Source: Betaproteobacteria bacterium
GTDB taxonomy: Bacteria > Pseudomonadota > Gammaproteobacteria > Burkholderiales > Usitatibacteraceae
Direction of reading: 5' to 3'
Assembly (NCBI GenBank): GCA_016720925.1
Contig: JADKJR010000001.1
Span: 1 to 64,000 of the forward strand
DNA: 64,000 bases
This document shows, piece after piece, positions 1 to 7,575 of this stretch. Numbering within the stretch: the stretch's first letter is position 1; every line of letters begins with the position of its first letter. Made by a program: the position numbers and the translations under genes. The notes beneath the pieces are model-generated. The model did no database searches, was not told the DNA's origin, and saw only the letters and a program-made list of their open reading frames with translations.

Positions 1-415
1 GCTGATCAATGCCATCAATTACAAATGTCAGCGGCCCGGCTGACTTGGCCAGCCGCCGAAGCCTTACAAGGAGTTGATTAAATTGTTGTTCTGACACAGT
101 GGTTTGCTTAGGCAGGACAGCGTCCAAAAGAAATATGCCTTGCTCATACAATTGGTAGCGCACTGAATCGGGTGAGTATCCGTGTGGACTCGTCGCCACC
201 AGAAACACGGCGAGGCACGATTTTGGATTTTTCTCGACGTACTGGCCGAGGAAAACAGTCGCGCCACTTCCACTTTGTTCACCCTCAACAATCACAACGG
301 AATTGCCGACGCGGAACATGGCTTGAACCGAGTCGATACAGTTGTCGCGATTCACCTCTTTTTCCAAGGGAAGCGGAAAATTTGAAATGCAGTCTTTTGG
401 AGTAGTAAGTGTCAT
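1..415 (-). CDS. STAND/NACHT-like P-loop NTPase, N-terminal part (runs off window start)
   Basis: An open frame starts at ATG 415 and reads to base 1 with no stop, giving 138 codons. An in-frame stop lies just upstream (445-443), which limits the start. A Walker-A-like segment sits at residues ~46-57 (VEGEQSGSGATVFL), and the frame reaches a Walker-B-like FVIDGID at residues ~131-137 just before the window ends. Between them are the S-P-H-G-Y-S-P-D and QLLVRLRRLAKSAGP stretches. The P-loop is degenerate: it has one extra residue and Ala where Lys is expected. This layout fits the NTPase core of STAND ATPases, many of which act in phage defence, but the rest of the protein is outside the window. 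Family assignment is inference from motifs; function is unknown. Confidence 0.6.
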   Translation of the reverse strand, partial: MTLTTPKDCISNFPLPLEKEVNRDNCIDSVQAMFRVGNSVVIVEGEQSGSGATVFLGQYVEKNPKSCLAVFLVATSPHGYSPDSVRYQLYEQGIFLLDAVLPKQTTVSEQQFNQLLVRLRRLAKSAGPLTFVIDGIDQ

Positions 416-575
416 TGGTGAGGGTTGAGAAATTGAATAGAATTAGACGGCGCTGACGCGCGTGTTTTTTGGCGCGTACCATGGCCCATCCTCAAAAAAG
501 GGCGGCAACACTTTTTTCGAAGAGTCAAAGGGGTCGGCGTCATTTGATTTCGGTCGGAATTAAAGGGGCCACACA

Positions 576-746
576 ATGACTCGTCGTGCGCGTCTTCTTT
601 TGGACCACTTCAAGCCTATTCTGCGGCGCGGTGTATTTCTCTTGCGCCAGCGCCGCCACCCCTCGATGCCGCGAATCAACAGTGTAGGTGGGCAATTAAC
701 AAATAGCAAAGTAATTGCGCGGCCTAGGAAAGCTGCATATTTCTAG
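576..746 (+). pseudogene. Possible remnant of a REP-associated transposase start (RAYT/Y1-Tnp family)
   Basis: A 56-codon frame begins MTRRARLLLD, the kind of N-terminus typical of REP-associated tyrosine transposases, and then diverges at once into arginine-rich sequence with none of the HUH or Tyr motifs. The leader AAAGGGGTCGGCGTCATTTG (524-543) resembles the flank often seen in front of such genes. It lies 12 bases before the first copy of the palindromic repeat family. This is a weak identification from a few residues; it may equally be non-coding. Confidence 0.25.
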
Positions 747-757
747 CATAAAAAGAG

Positions 758-824
758 AAAACTCTATCACCGGCGCGCCTTTCCGGCATGAAACGGCCTG
801 AACGGCCCGCCAGTTATAGAGTTT
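758..824. repeat. REP-like palindromic repeat, copy A
   Basis: A 67-base imperfect palindrome. The outer arms AAACTCTAT and ATAGAGTTT are perfectly complementary, with GGCGCGCC / GGCCCGCC inside and a second, inner palindrome at the centre. It shares layout and sequence with eight other copies in the window. Copy A and copy B (3160) are also alike in their flanks: both are preceded by AAAAGAG and followed by oxidoreductase 3'-end sequence, so they may descend from one duplicated block. Confidence 0.7.
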
Positions 825-1060
825 CGCGGCTCCCTCAAACGGATACTGCGTCCCACCTCCCGCGAATCTGACTCATCTATGTCGGCGTATGCCTGGCTCT
901 CCTTGCGGCATTACGTCGCTTCCTGAATGTCGCCTTTGAATGTATTTCACGCGCCACGGCCGCTCCGCCGTGACAGGGACGCCGCCTGCGCGGGATCAAA
1001 CGGCCGTGCGGAGGGATCGAAGGGCGGCGAGTTCTGCGTGGAGGGGCACGCGTTTGACCG
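825..1060 (-). pseudogene. Decayed fragment of a Gfo/Idh/MocA oxidoreductase gene (3' end)
   Basis: Plus-strand sequence here aligns by eye with the 3' part of the intact oxidoreductase gene at 3226-3760. The matches run in order: TCCCACCTCC (851-860) against GTCCACCTCC, GCGGCATTACGTCGCTT against GCGGCATCACGTCGCTT, GGCCGCTCCGCCGTGAC against GGCCGCTCCACCGTGAC, and GCCTGCGCGGGATCAAAC against GCCTGCGCGGGATCGAAC. Two internal deletions (about 40 and 300 bases) and many substitutions leave no reading frame. Together with repeat A it mirrors repeat B plus the intact gene end, suggesting an old local duplication. The right-hand limit is approximate. Confidence 0.6.
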
Positions 1061-1109
1061 CCCGCGCGTCGTCGGCTACATTCAGGACACATAAAAAAGG
1101 GAGTTTGAA

Positions 1110-2903
1110 ATTCATAACCCCAGGCGGCTACATCTCGCACTCCTGCTCTCCCTGCTGCTTCACACGCTGCTGTTGAGCCTGACTTTCGGTGGCCAGGAAC
1201 TTGGGCTGCCGGGCTTCGGCTTGCCCTGGCGGGAGCGACGGATCGAGGCGCCCGATCTGCACGTCTTGCTGGTGCCGCCGCACATCACTGCCGCGGAGCC
1301 GGCGGGTCCACCGGTCAAGGAGCCGTTGGTCCCGGCATCGATTGCGCTGCCGGTTGCCGGCGGGCCGGCCCTGCCGCCAGCCGTGCCGCCTGCGCCGGCC
1401 GTGGGCTGGAAGGCGGAAGCGGTCGTGCTGAAGGCGAAGGCCGAAGCCGAGGCCAAGCCGGTCGCAGAGGCCAAGCCAGCGCCAGAGACCGCGCCCGTTG
1501 CGGCGCCAGCGGCCGTTCCTGCAAAAACGCCTGTGCGCACCGAACCATCCGGTGACGCGGCGCCCACACCGATCCCTGAGCCGGTCGTGATCGCCACGGA
1601 GAAACCAGACGAGGCGACATTCGTCGTGCCTGTCCCGCCACCGGTGCCGGCGCCTGTGATCGCCGCCGCGCCGAGTGCGCTCATTACGCCATTCCCGGAG
1701 ACCGTGATGCCGGCGCCGCGAGATACCAGCGAGGTCGTGCAGAAGAAAGCCGAACCGGAGCTGCGCGAGCGAGCCGTTGAAGTGCCCAGGCCCGAACCTC
1801 CCGAGCGCGAGGTGGAACGGCAACAAAAGCGACAGGCGGAACAGTTGGAGGCGGCGCGGGTTGAAACCGCGCGAGCTGAGGCTGCGCAACGGGAAGCCGC
1901 GCAACGCGAGGCCGCTCGTCAGGAAGCGGCCCGCGCCGAGGTCGCGCGAGTGGAGGCGGCGCGATTGGAAACTCGGCGCCAGGAGGCCGCGCGACAGGAG
2001 GCGGCGCAACGGGAGGCGCAGGCGGAGGCACAGCGCAAGGAAGCTGCACGATTGGAGGCCGCGCGAGTGGCAGCAGCAAAGCTGGAGGCGGAACGCCAGG
2101 AGGGCGCTCGTCAGGAGGCACGCGTGTCGAGGCCACGCGACTGGAAACGGAACGTCAGGAAGCCGCGCGACAGGCAGCGGCACGGAGCCAGCGCACGGGG
2201 CATTGGAAGGCGGCACGAATGGAAGCCGCGCGATTGGCCGCGGCAAAGCTGGAAGCGCAGCGTCAGGAAGGTGCCCGTCAGGAAGCCGCTCGCGCCGAGG
2301 CGGTGCGATTGGAGTACGCGATTGGAAACTGCGCGATTGGAGACCGCGCGACTGGAAGCGGCACGACTTGAGATCGAGCGTCTGGCCGCGGCACAGAAAG
2401 AGGCCGCGCGGCTCCTGGCGGAAAAAGAGGAGGACGCCAGACGGGAAGCGCGGCGTCAGGCGATGGGACGTGTGCTCAATGAAGAAGCCGCCCGCCGTGA
2501 AGCCGAGGCTGCCGCGCGTTCGCAATCCACGCTGCCCTACTCATTGAGCACCGCGCGTCGAGGCAGGCTATGGGGGCGGTCCGATGCCAACGTCGAACTC
2601 GTCCAGTATGCGGAGGCATGGGCCCGGAAGATCCAGTTCAATACGTCTGTCGACACGGTCCGCGAATTGGCGAAGCGGCCTCACACCGATCCCATGGTGA
2701 CGGTCGCCCTCCGCAGCGACGGGACCGTCGAGTCCGTGACCTTTGTGCTCTCCAGTGGCGTAGCGGAAGTCGATGAAGCGATACGCCGCATCGTGCAAAG
2801 CCAGGCGCCCTATCATGCGTTCCCCCCGGGACTGACCCGCGAGTACGACGTGATCGAAGTCCGCCGGACATGGCACTTCGATACGGCTATTCGGTTGTAC
2901 TGA
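1110..2903 (+). CDS. TonB/TolA-like envelope protein with EAAR coiled-coil repeat; internal frameshifts
   Basis: The frame encodes one N-terminal membrane segment (LHLALLLSLLLHTLLLSLTF, bases 1131-1190), a Pro/Ala-rich linker, a long Glu/Ala/Arg heptad-like region (about 1800-2460) and a C-terminal domain of ~110 residues (YAEAWARKIQ... VRRTWHFD) resembling the TonB C-terminal domain. The family spans the periplasm and links an inner-membrane energy source to outer-membrane partners. The membrane segment is complete only if translation starts upstream of TTG 1173. The only start-like codon with a Shine-Dalgarno (AAGGGAG, 1097-1103) is ATT 1110, so the start is uncertain. From about 2118 to 2315 the EAAR pattern continues in another frame, so two compensating indels are present. 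No exbB/exbD neighbour is seen. Confidence 0.6.
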   Translation: MHNPRRLHLALLLSLLLHTLLLSLTFGGQELGLPGFGLPWRERRIEAPDLHVLLVPPHITAAEPAGPPVKEPLVPASIALPVAGGPALPPAVPPAPAVGWKAEAVVLKAKAEAEAKPVAEAKPAPETAPVAAPAAVPAKTPVRTEPSGDAAPTPIPEPVVIATEKPDEATFVVPVPPPVPAPVIAAAPSALITPFPETVMPAPRDTSEVVQKKAEPELRERAVEVPRPEPPEREVERQQKRQAEQLEAARVETARAEAAQREAAQREAARQEAARAEVARVEAARLETRRQEAARQEAAQREAQAEAQRKEAARLEAARVAAAKLEAERQEGARQEARVSRPRDWKRNVRKPRDRQRHGASARGIGRRHEWKPRDWPRQSWKRSVRKVPVRKPLAPRRCDWSTRLETARLETARLEAARLEIERLAAAQKEAARLLAEKEEDARREARRQAMGRVLNEEAARREAEAAARSQSTLPYSLSTARRGRLWGRSDANVELVQYAEAWARKIQFNTSVDTVRELAKRPHTDPMVTVALRSDGTVESVTFVLSSGVAEVDEAIRRIVQSQAPYHAFPPGLTREYDVIEVRRTWHFDTAIRLY

Positions 2904-3159
2904 TTGGGTGGGGGCGGGCGTCGGGCGATTCAGTGCTATCTGGGGGCAGGCGACGTCTTCTTTTTTTCCGCCAATGAAGTGCACGCCGTCTGTAGCCGCC
3001 TTTCGTTTGGCATCCGCCGATGCCTTCTTGAGCTCATCCAGAATACGGGCGTCTTCCGTCTACGGCGGTACGACGCTATTTGTGCGAGTCCGTTGAGCGT
3101 TTTGCATTTATGTTTCGGGAGAATCAATCTTCTGGTAACGGAACGACGTGTAAAAGAGC

Positions 3160-3225
3160 AAACTCTAGCGCTGGCGCCATCATCCGGCCAATAATGCCCG
3201 GAAAGCCGCACCAATGCTAGAGTTT
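3160..3225. repeat. REP-like palindromic repeat, copy B (overlaps the oxidoreductase stop codon)
   Basis: AAACTCTAGCGCTGGCG at the left pairs with CCAATGCTAGAGTTT at the right, with the family core GGCCAATAATGCCCGGAAAG in the loop. The right arm lies inside the 3' end of the minus-strand oxidoreductase gene, whose last two codons and TAG stop (AAA CTC TAG) are made by the repeat. Confidence 0.75.
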
Positions 3226-4260
3226 GGCTTCTCCGTCAAAAGGAAACCGCACGTCCACCTCCTGCCGGATCTGATCCATCCACGCCAGCGTCTGCCGCGT
3301 CTCTTTATGCGGCATCACGTCGCTTTCGATCTTGCCGGCGGCGATGCAGCGCATCGCTTCCTCGATCTCGCCTTCAAAACCATTCACCCGCCAGGGCCGC
3401 TCCACCGTGACCGGGGCGGCGCCGGTCTGCGCCAGCGTCGCGGCGGTGCCGCCCCAGAAATGCCGGTGAAGGGTGATGGTGCCGCGCTCACCGAAGATGC
3501 GGAACGCATCATCGCCGCTGCTATCGAGGCTGCACACAAACTGCGACGTGACGCCTTCCGGAAAAACGATGGTGGCGGCCATGCGATGGTCCACTCCGGT
3601 CGGGCCGATGACGGCGGAGGCGTGAATCTGCGTGGCCGGTGGGCAGTGGCCCAGCGCGGCCTCCATCACCCATCGCGTGACGGTGAGGTTGTAGATGCCG
3701 ATATCCAGCAGCGCGCCGCCGGCCTGCGCGGGATCGAACAGCCGCGAGGCGGAATTGAACGGCGCGTCGAAACAGAAGTTCGATTGCATCGCGCGCACGG
3801 CGCCAATCGCGTTGCTTTGCAGCCACTGCCGCACCTGCGCATAAATCGGCAGGAACCGCGTCCACACCGCTTCCATCAGGAACACTTTGCGTTGCCGGCT
3901 GAGGGCGATCAGCCTGGCCGCCGTCAGCGCATCGGTCACCAGCGGCTTTTCGCACAGGACCGGCTTGCCCGCTTCCAGGCAGCGCCGTATCGCGTCGGCA
4001 TGAAAGGCGTGTGGCGTGGCGATGTAGACGGCGTCCACAGCGGCGTCGTTCAGCACCGCGTCGATGTGGTCGCTGGCGCGGGGGTTGGTGTGCCCGGGCA
4101 CGGCGCTGTCGCGGCACCACCGGTCGGCGAAGGCGCTCGCGCGTGCGAGGTCGCGGCCTTGTATGCGCGCGAGCGTGGCGCCGTCGATGTGCGTGACAGC
4201 GTCCGCGAATTTGTGGGCGATGGGCCCGGGGCCGATGATGGCCCAGCCGAAATTATTCAT
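3217..4260 (-). CDS. Gfo/Idh/MocA family NAD(P)-dependent oxidoreductase
   Basis: The 347-residue protein starts MNNFGWAIIGPGPIAHKFAD, a Rossmann nucleotide-binding N-terminus. It has the conserved Gfo/Idh/MocA EKP segment (VLCEKPLVTDA, residues ~95) and the typical C-terminal beta-sheet dimer domain. Such enzymes oxidise or reduce sugars, inositol or related diols/aldehydes with NAD(P); the substrate cannot be told from sequence. ATG 4260 is preferred over the longer frame from 4344 because the Rossmann fold begins there and the longer part would overlap the upstream gene (stop at 4275). The stop codon is supplied by a REP-like repeat. Decayed fragments of a related gene lie at 825-1060 and 6215-6280. 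Confidence 0.85.
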   Translation of the reverse strand: MNNFGWAIIGPGPIAHKFADAVTHIDGATLARIQGRDLARASAFADRWCRDSAVPGHTNPRASDHIDAVLNDAAVDAVYIATPHAFHADAIRRCLEAGKPVLCEKPLVTDALTAARLIALSRQRKVFLMEAVWTRFLPIYAQVRQWLQSNAIGAVRAMQSNFCFDAPFNSASRLFDPAQAGGALLDIGIYNLTVTRWVMEAALGHCPPATQIHASAVIGPTGVDHRMAATIVFPEGVTSQFVCSLDSSGDDAFRIFGERGTITLHRHFWGGTAATLAQTGAAPVTVERPWRVNGFEGEIEEAMRCIAAGKIESDVMPHKETRQTLAWMDQIRQEVDVRFPFDGEAKL

Positions 4261-4274
4261 ATTGCGTTCATCCC

Positions 4275-4700
4275 CTACCGGGAAATGAACTGCCTCAGCG
4301 TAACCGCTTTCAACATGTCGCCATCCTTGCAAACGTAGCAGCAATTCTCACAGCTGCGGACGCCCTTCCTGCCCGCGCCCCAAACGGCTTTACGCGGCGT
4401 CCACGCGCCGAAACAAAGCCGCTCTTCCGCCTCGCATTCGATCTTGAATTGTTTGCCCTTGCTGCCGGCGGTCAGGGCGTACGCCCTGCCAAAGCTGGGC
4501 CAGTGATGATTGCGGTCCCGCGAATAGAATTTCAGGTCAACATCGTATTCGGTGGCGTTATTGAACTTGAACGTCATCGACTCCGCGCTTGACGCCGCCG
4601 GGGCAATGCAGGCCAGCGCAAGCAATACGCAAGCAAGGCAATTGCGGCACATCGATACGCCGCACTTTGTGGTCAGCGCTTTCGCTGGTGTTTGCTGCAA
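4275..4700 (-). CDS. Secreted Cys-rich hypothetical protein
   Basis: A 141-residue protein with a signal peptide (CLACVLLALACIAPAASSA, residues ~20-38) and a mature part of about 100 residues with several cysteines, including a C-ENCC-YVC cluster near the end. A start at TTG 4700 is decided by a perfect Shine-Dalgarno (GGAGGTGA, complement of 4704-4711) four bases before it; ATG 4652 is the alternative and has no such site. It sits 14 bases upstream of the oxidoreductase and may be co-transcribed. I do not recognise the family; the cysteines suggest a periplasmic disulfide-stabilised protein. Confidence 0.65.
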   Translation of the reverse strand: MQQTPAKALTTKCGVSMCRNCLACVLLALACIAPAASSAESMTFKFNNATEYDVDLKFYSRDRNHHWPSFGRAYALTAGSKGKQFKIECEAEERLCFGAWTPRKAVWGAGRKGVRSCENCCYVCKDGDMLKAVTLRQFISR

Positions 4701-4875
4701 TGGTCACCTCCGTGGTGTGAATGTAATGGATGGCGGGTTCAGATACGAGTCAATGAAATGATAGACACCAATTTGATCTCCAATGCGACCAGCCGCTGCA
4801 CGTGCGGCATGGATATGTTCCACACTTGCCATGGATCGTATCGCATTCGCAGACCGAGCCGAAGGGGTTCATGGT

Positions 4876-5898
4876 TCAGCGCCGCCGCTTCGGGACATTC
4901 AGGTACCAGCTGCCTGATGACACCGGCAGTTGGGCCGACTTGCAACTGAATTTGGCGTAGAACAGTTCCGGGTGCTTGCCATTGCGTTCTTCGGCGTATT
5001 TTGCGGCCGGGGTGGCCAGCGAGACACCGGGCGCGCAGCTGGAGCCGGCCTGATCGTAGGGGTACCAGTACGCCGTTTGGCGAATGCCATATTCGTCAAA
5101 CGTCGCGGCGCCGAAGGGGGCGGGCGGCTTGTTGTCGAAATTCTTGATTGGCCCGTTAATCGTCACGTTGACGGTTTTGTCGTTGAAGTTCAGCTCGGCG
5201 ATGCGCGCATCCGGCGGCAGATGCCGCTCGAGGAGCGTAAATACCTCCATCGGATTTCTCACCCAGTTGGTGGCGGATGGCAGCGCCTTGAGTAACGGGT
5301 ATGCCTCAATGGCGAGGCCGGTCGGGTGATATCGAAAGAGGATGGGGAAGTCCTCTGTGTCGGGCCAGTCGGATTGCACACCACCGGTGCTGGTCCAGCG
5401 GCGTTCGACGCGTTTCAGGGTAGCCGGATTCTCGGCGACTTCGATCGCGCGCAGGCCGGTATCCGGTAGCGACGCGAAGTAATCAAACAGGTTGATTTCG
5501 CTCTCGATGTTGGGCGCCTGGTGTGCGGAAGCTGGCACATGCTTCTTCATCGTGCGCTCAAACCGTTGGCCCGCCGACACCGTATCGCCGTCGCAGCCGA
5601 AGTGGCGCATGGAAGCCTTATCCACGCCCTCCAGCACATACCAGTCCACACCATCTTTGTGCCACGCCACGGCCAGTGGTGCCTGGTCGTAATGCCACGC
5701 TTTCCAAAGCATACGGCAGTGCGCGACGGCCTGTGCCATCGGCATGCGCGACAGGTCGGTGAGAATGGACTGCTCCGTGGGAACGGTTTGCTCCTTCGCT
5801 TCGTTCCTGGCGTCGTAATGCCAAGCGACAAAGCCGACGACGCACGCCATCAGCGCGAGAAAGAGCATGATTTGTTTAAGCGATGTTTTTTTTGCCAT
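4876..5898 (-). CDS. Membrane-anchored periplasmic hypothetical protein
   Basis: 340 residues with a single N-terminal hydrophobic anchor (IMLFLALMACVVGFVAWHYD, residues ~9-28) after a lysine-rich start, so the bulk is expected in the periplasm. Several paired cysteines (C61, C100, and two near the end) and Trp/Tyr-rich strands are visible but no catalytic motif. I do not recognise the family. A type IV pilus assembly-like or envelope accessory role would be a guess. The frame is intact and codon use matches the neighbours. Confidence 0.6.
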   Translation of the reverse strand: MAKKTSLKQIMLFLALMACVVGFVAWHYDARNEAKEQTVPTEQSILTDLSRMPMAQAVAHCRMLWKAWHYDQAPLAVAWHKDGVDWYVLEGVDKASMRHFGCDGDTVSAGQRFERTMKKHVPASAHQAPNIESEINLFDYFASLPDTGLRAIEVAENPATLKRVERRWTSTGGVQSDWPDTEDFPILFRYHPTGLAIEAYPLLKALPSATNWVRNPMEVFTLLERHLPPDARIAELNFNDKTVNVTINGPIKNFDNKPPAPFGAATFDEYGIRQTAYWYPYDQAGSSCAPGVSLATPAAKYAEERNGKHPELFYAKFSCKSAQLPVSSGSWYLNVPKRRR

Positions 5899-6460
5899 AC
5901 CGGATTTTGCCTCGATGCTTCGTTCTCCAAGTCATGACGAAATTATTCGGAACCAATGCGGTCGTCACGCTAAGGATAGCGCCATGACGGCCAGCGTGAC
6001 TCGCTTTCTGAAAACCCCACGTCAATTGCATACCCTGTGCGGTGAGCCGCTGCATGCCTGGCCCGACCGCAACTTCAAATAGTGTCAACTTCTCAGGCAG
6101 TCACTCTCGCATTGCTTCGCCGGGATGTGGGATGGGCGGGGAGGGTTGGGCACCTTGCGCATTGCGACATCGGTGACAATCCAGGTAGTCCACTAACTTT
6201 ACATGCGTCAAGAACAAGAGCGCATTTCTTCGTGCGCCATCACGTTGCTATCGACCTTGCCGGCGGTGATGCGGCGCCGTTCTCCCCCGGCGCGCAAATC
6301 CCCGGTAAAATCCCGCGAACGGTCGGCAGTTCACCCAGGCGTTGCCGCGCATTCCGATGCGAGCTAAACCTGCCATTCACCTCTCCAGGCCATGAACTTT
6401 CGTGCGTCCTGCTGCAAGCCGGCAACCCCAGCACCTTGAGTGACGCATGGGAGTCCTGTC
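5899..6460. other. Gene-free stretch with one oxidoreductase fragment
   Basis: No convincing gene. The frame at 6082-6477 reads like a shadow and includes the antisense signature of the oxidoreductase fragment at 6215-6280. A GGTAAAATCC stretch near 6301 could be part of a promoter for the downstream DUF2087 gene but has no clear -35 partner. Confidence 0.5.
6215..6280 (-). pseudogene. Second short fragment of a Gfo/Idh/MocA gene
   Basis: CCATCACGTTGCTATCGACC followed by TTGCCGGCGGTGATGCGGCG (6237-6276) matches GGCATCACGTCGCTTTCGATC TTGCCGGCGGCGATGCAGCG in the intact gene (about 3311-3351) with few differences. Similarity stops abruptly on both sides, so this is a ~60-base relic rather than a gene. 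Confidence 0.5.
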
Positions 6461-7093
6461 ATGAATGCATCACGTGAAATTGTGCCGCTCGTCGCGGCCG
6501 ATATGTCGGTTTTCTGCAAGAACCTGCGCCAGCAACTCGCCACCGCCGGGCACGAAGCGCCCGGCCATCTCGCACTGCTGAATATGCTGGCCAAAAGCGC
6601 CGGTTATCGCAATTACCAGACGCTGAAAGCGCAGCCACCGGCCGTCACCACCGTCGCGCCCATACCCATTGCGCCCATTGCGCCCGCGGCACCCACGCAT
6701 GCTCCCGCCGCACCGGCCCCATCTCCCGCGATCATGCTGCCGCGCGGCTCGACCGTGCCGCTACCCTTGCGGCGTTTGCTGACGTGCTTCGACACGCAAG
6801 GCAGATTGATGCGCTGGCCGAACAAATACGCCGCGCAGCAGACGGCGATCTGGGCGCTATGGTCGCGCCTTCCCGCGCAACGCGAGCTGAGCGAAAAACA
6901 GATCAACGATTATCTCCTCGCGTACCACACCTATGGCGATCCCGCCACGCTGCGACGCGAGCTGGTCAACGCAAAGCTGCTCTGGCGCACGGTGGATTGC
7001 CGCGTTTACCGGAAGGAATCGCGGCGGCCGAACGAGGAGACGCGGGCGTTTCTGGAATTGCTGTTTAGTCACAGCGCGTCGGTGCGGAGTTGA
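6461..7093 (+). CDS. DUF2087 domain protein
   Basis: The 210-residue protein has an N-terminal ~50-residue helical segment (FCKNLRQQLA... LLNMLAKSAGYRNYQTLKA), an Ala/Pro linker and a C-terminal DUF2087 domain of about 90 residues (LPAQRELSEKQINDYLLAY ... ATLRRELVNAKLLWRT ... YRKE). DUF2087 is a small winged-helix-like domain also found in putative regulators. ATG 6461 is chosen over 6440 because GGGAG (6450-6454) lies seven bases before it. Function is unknown; a DNA-binding role is inference. The gene ends eight bases before an abnormal G/C tract. Confidence 0.75.
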   Translation: MNASREIVPLVAADMSVFCKNLRQQLATAGHEAPGHLALLNMLAKSAGYRNYQTLKAQPPAVTTVAPIPIAPIAPAAPTHAPAAPAPSPAIMLPRGSTVPLPLRRLLTCFDTQGRLMRWPNKYAAQQTAIWALWSRLPAQRELSEKQINDYLLAYHTYGDPATLRRELVNAKLLWRTVDCRVYRKESRRPNEETRAFLELLFSHSASVRS

Positions 7094-7100
7094 GTGGCTT

Positions 7101-7460
7101 CCGGCCCGGGCCCCCCCCCCCCCGCGGCCGCCCCCGCGGCGGGGCCCCGCCCCCCCGCGGGCCAGGGCGGGCCCCCCCCCCGGGCCCCCCAAAAAGACCG
7201 CCCCCGCGCGCCCCCCGCCGCGCCCCCCGCCGCCCCCCCCCGCCCCCCCCGGGCCCCCCCCCCCCGGCGGCGCGCGCCGGGCGCGCCGCCCCCAAGCGGG
7301 GCCCCCGGCGGCCGGCGCCCCCCGACCCCCGCGGCCCCCGGGCGCCCGCCCAAGGGGGCCCGCCGCGGGGCGCCGGGCGGGCCCGGCCCGCGGGGCCCCG
7401 GCCCCCCCGCGGGGCCCCCCCCCCCCGGCGGCGCGGGCCCCCCCCCGCCCCCCCCCCCGG
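7101..7460. other. Anomalous near-pure G/C homopolymer tract, probable sequence artefact
   Basis: About 360 bases consist almost only of G and C, dominated by C-runs of 6-14 and G-runs of 3-5, with only about a dozen A/T bases. It begins just after the DUF2087 stop and ends in ordinary sequence at 7461. Nothing like it occurs elsewhere in the window. All frames through it (for example 6933-7517 and 7094-8275) are meaningless Pro/Arg/Gly/Ala strings. It looks like a low-quality consensus over a region that failed to sequence, rather than biology. Confidence 0.8.
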
Positions 7461-7518
7461 TATACGCGGCGCCTTGTTGGTGCGTCGCGACGCTTTCTTT
7501 GCAGCCACTACTCTTAAG

Positions 7519-7549
7519 CTGTCGCGCCGGACTAAATCCGGGGCGACAG
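7519..7549. repeat. 31-bp palindrome, second repeat family, copy 1
   Basis: CTGTCGCGCCGGA-CTAAA-TCCGGGGCGACAG: a 13-base stem with one mismatch around the loop CTAAA. It lies 26 bases past the hflX stop codon (minus strand), where it could act as an RNA-stabilising or terminator-like hairpin. The second copy is at 9387. Confidence 0.8.
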
Positions 7550-7575
7550 GTAACAATATTGTCAGTCCGATTTGG

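Noticed and set aside
1128..2525. 465-codon minus-strand frame over the TonB-like gene
   Set aside because: Arg/Leu/Ser-rich strings mirror the EAAR repeat read backwards; the plus strand has a membrane segment and a TonB-type end.
2568..3090. Minus-strand frame starting near TEDARILDELKKASADAKRKA
   Set aside because: It looks protein-like for about 45 codons, then runs antisense to the TonB-like gene and has a stop just upstream. It may be a gene relic but I cannot name it.
3214..4338. 374-codon plus-strand frame over the Gfo/Idh/MocA gene
   Set aside because: Antisense shadow; the minus-strand frame has the Rossmann motif and the EKP segment.
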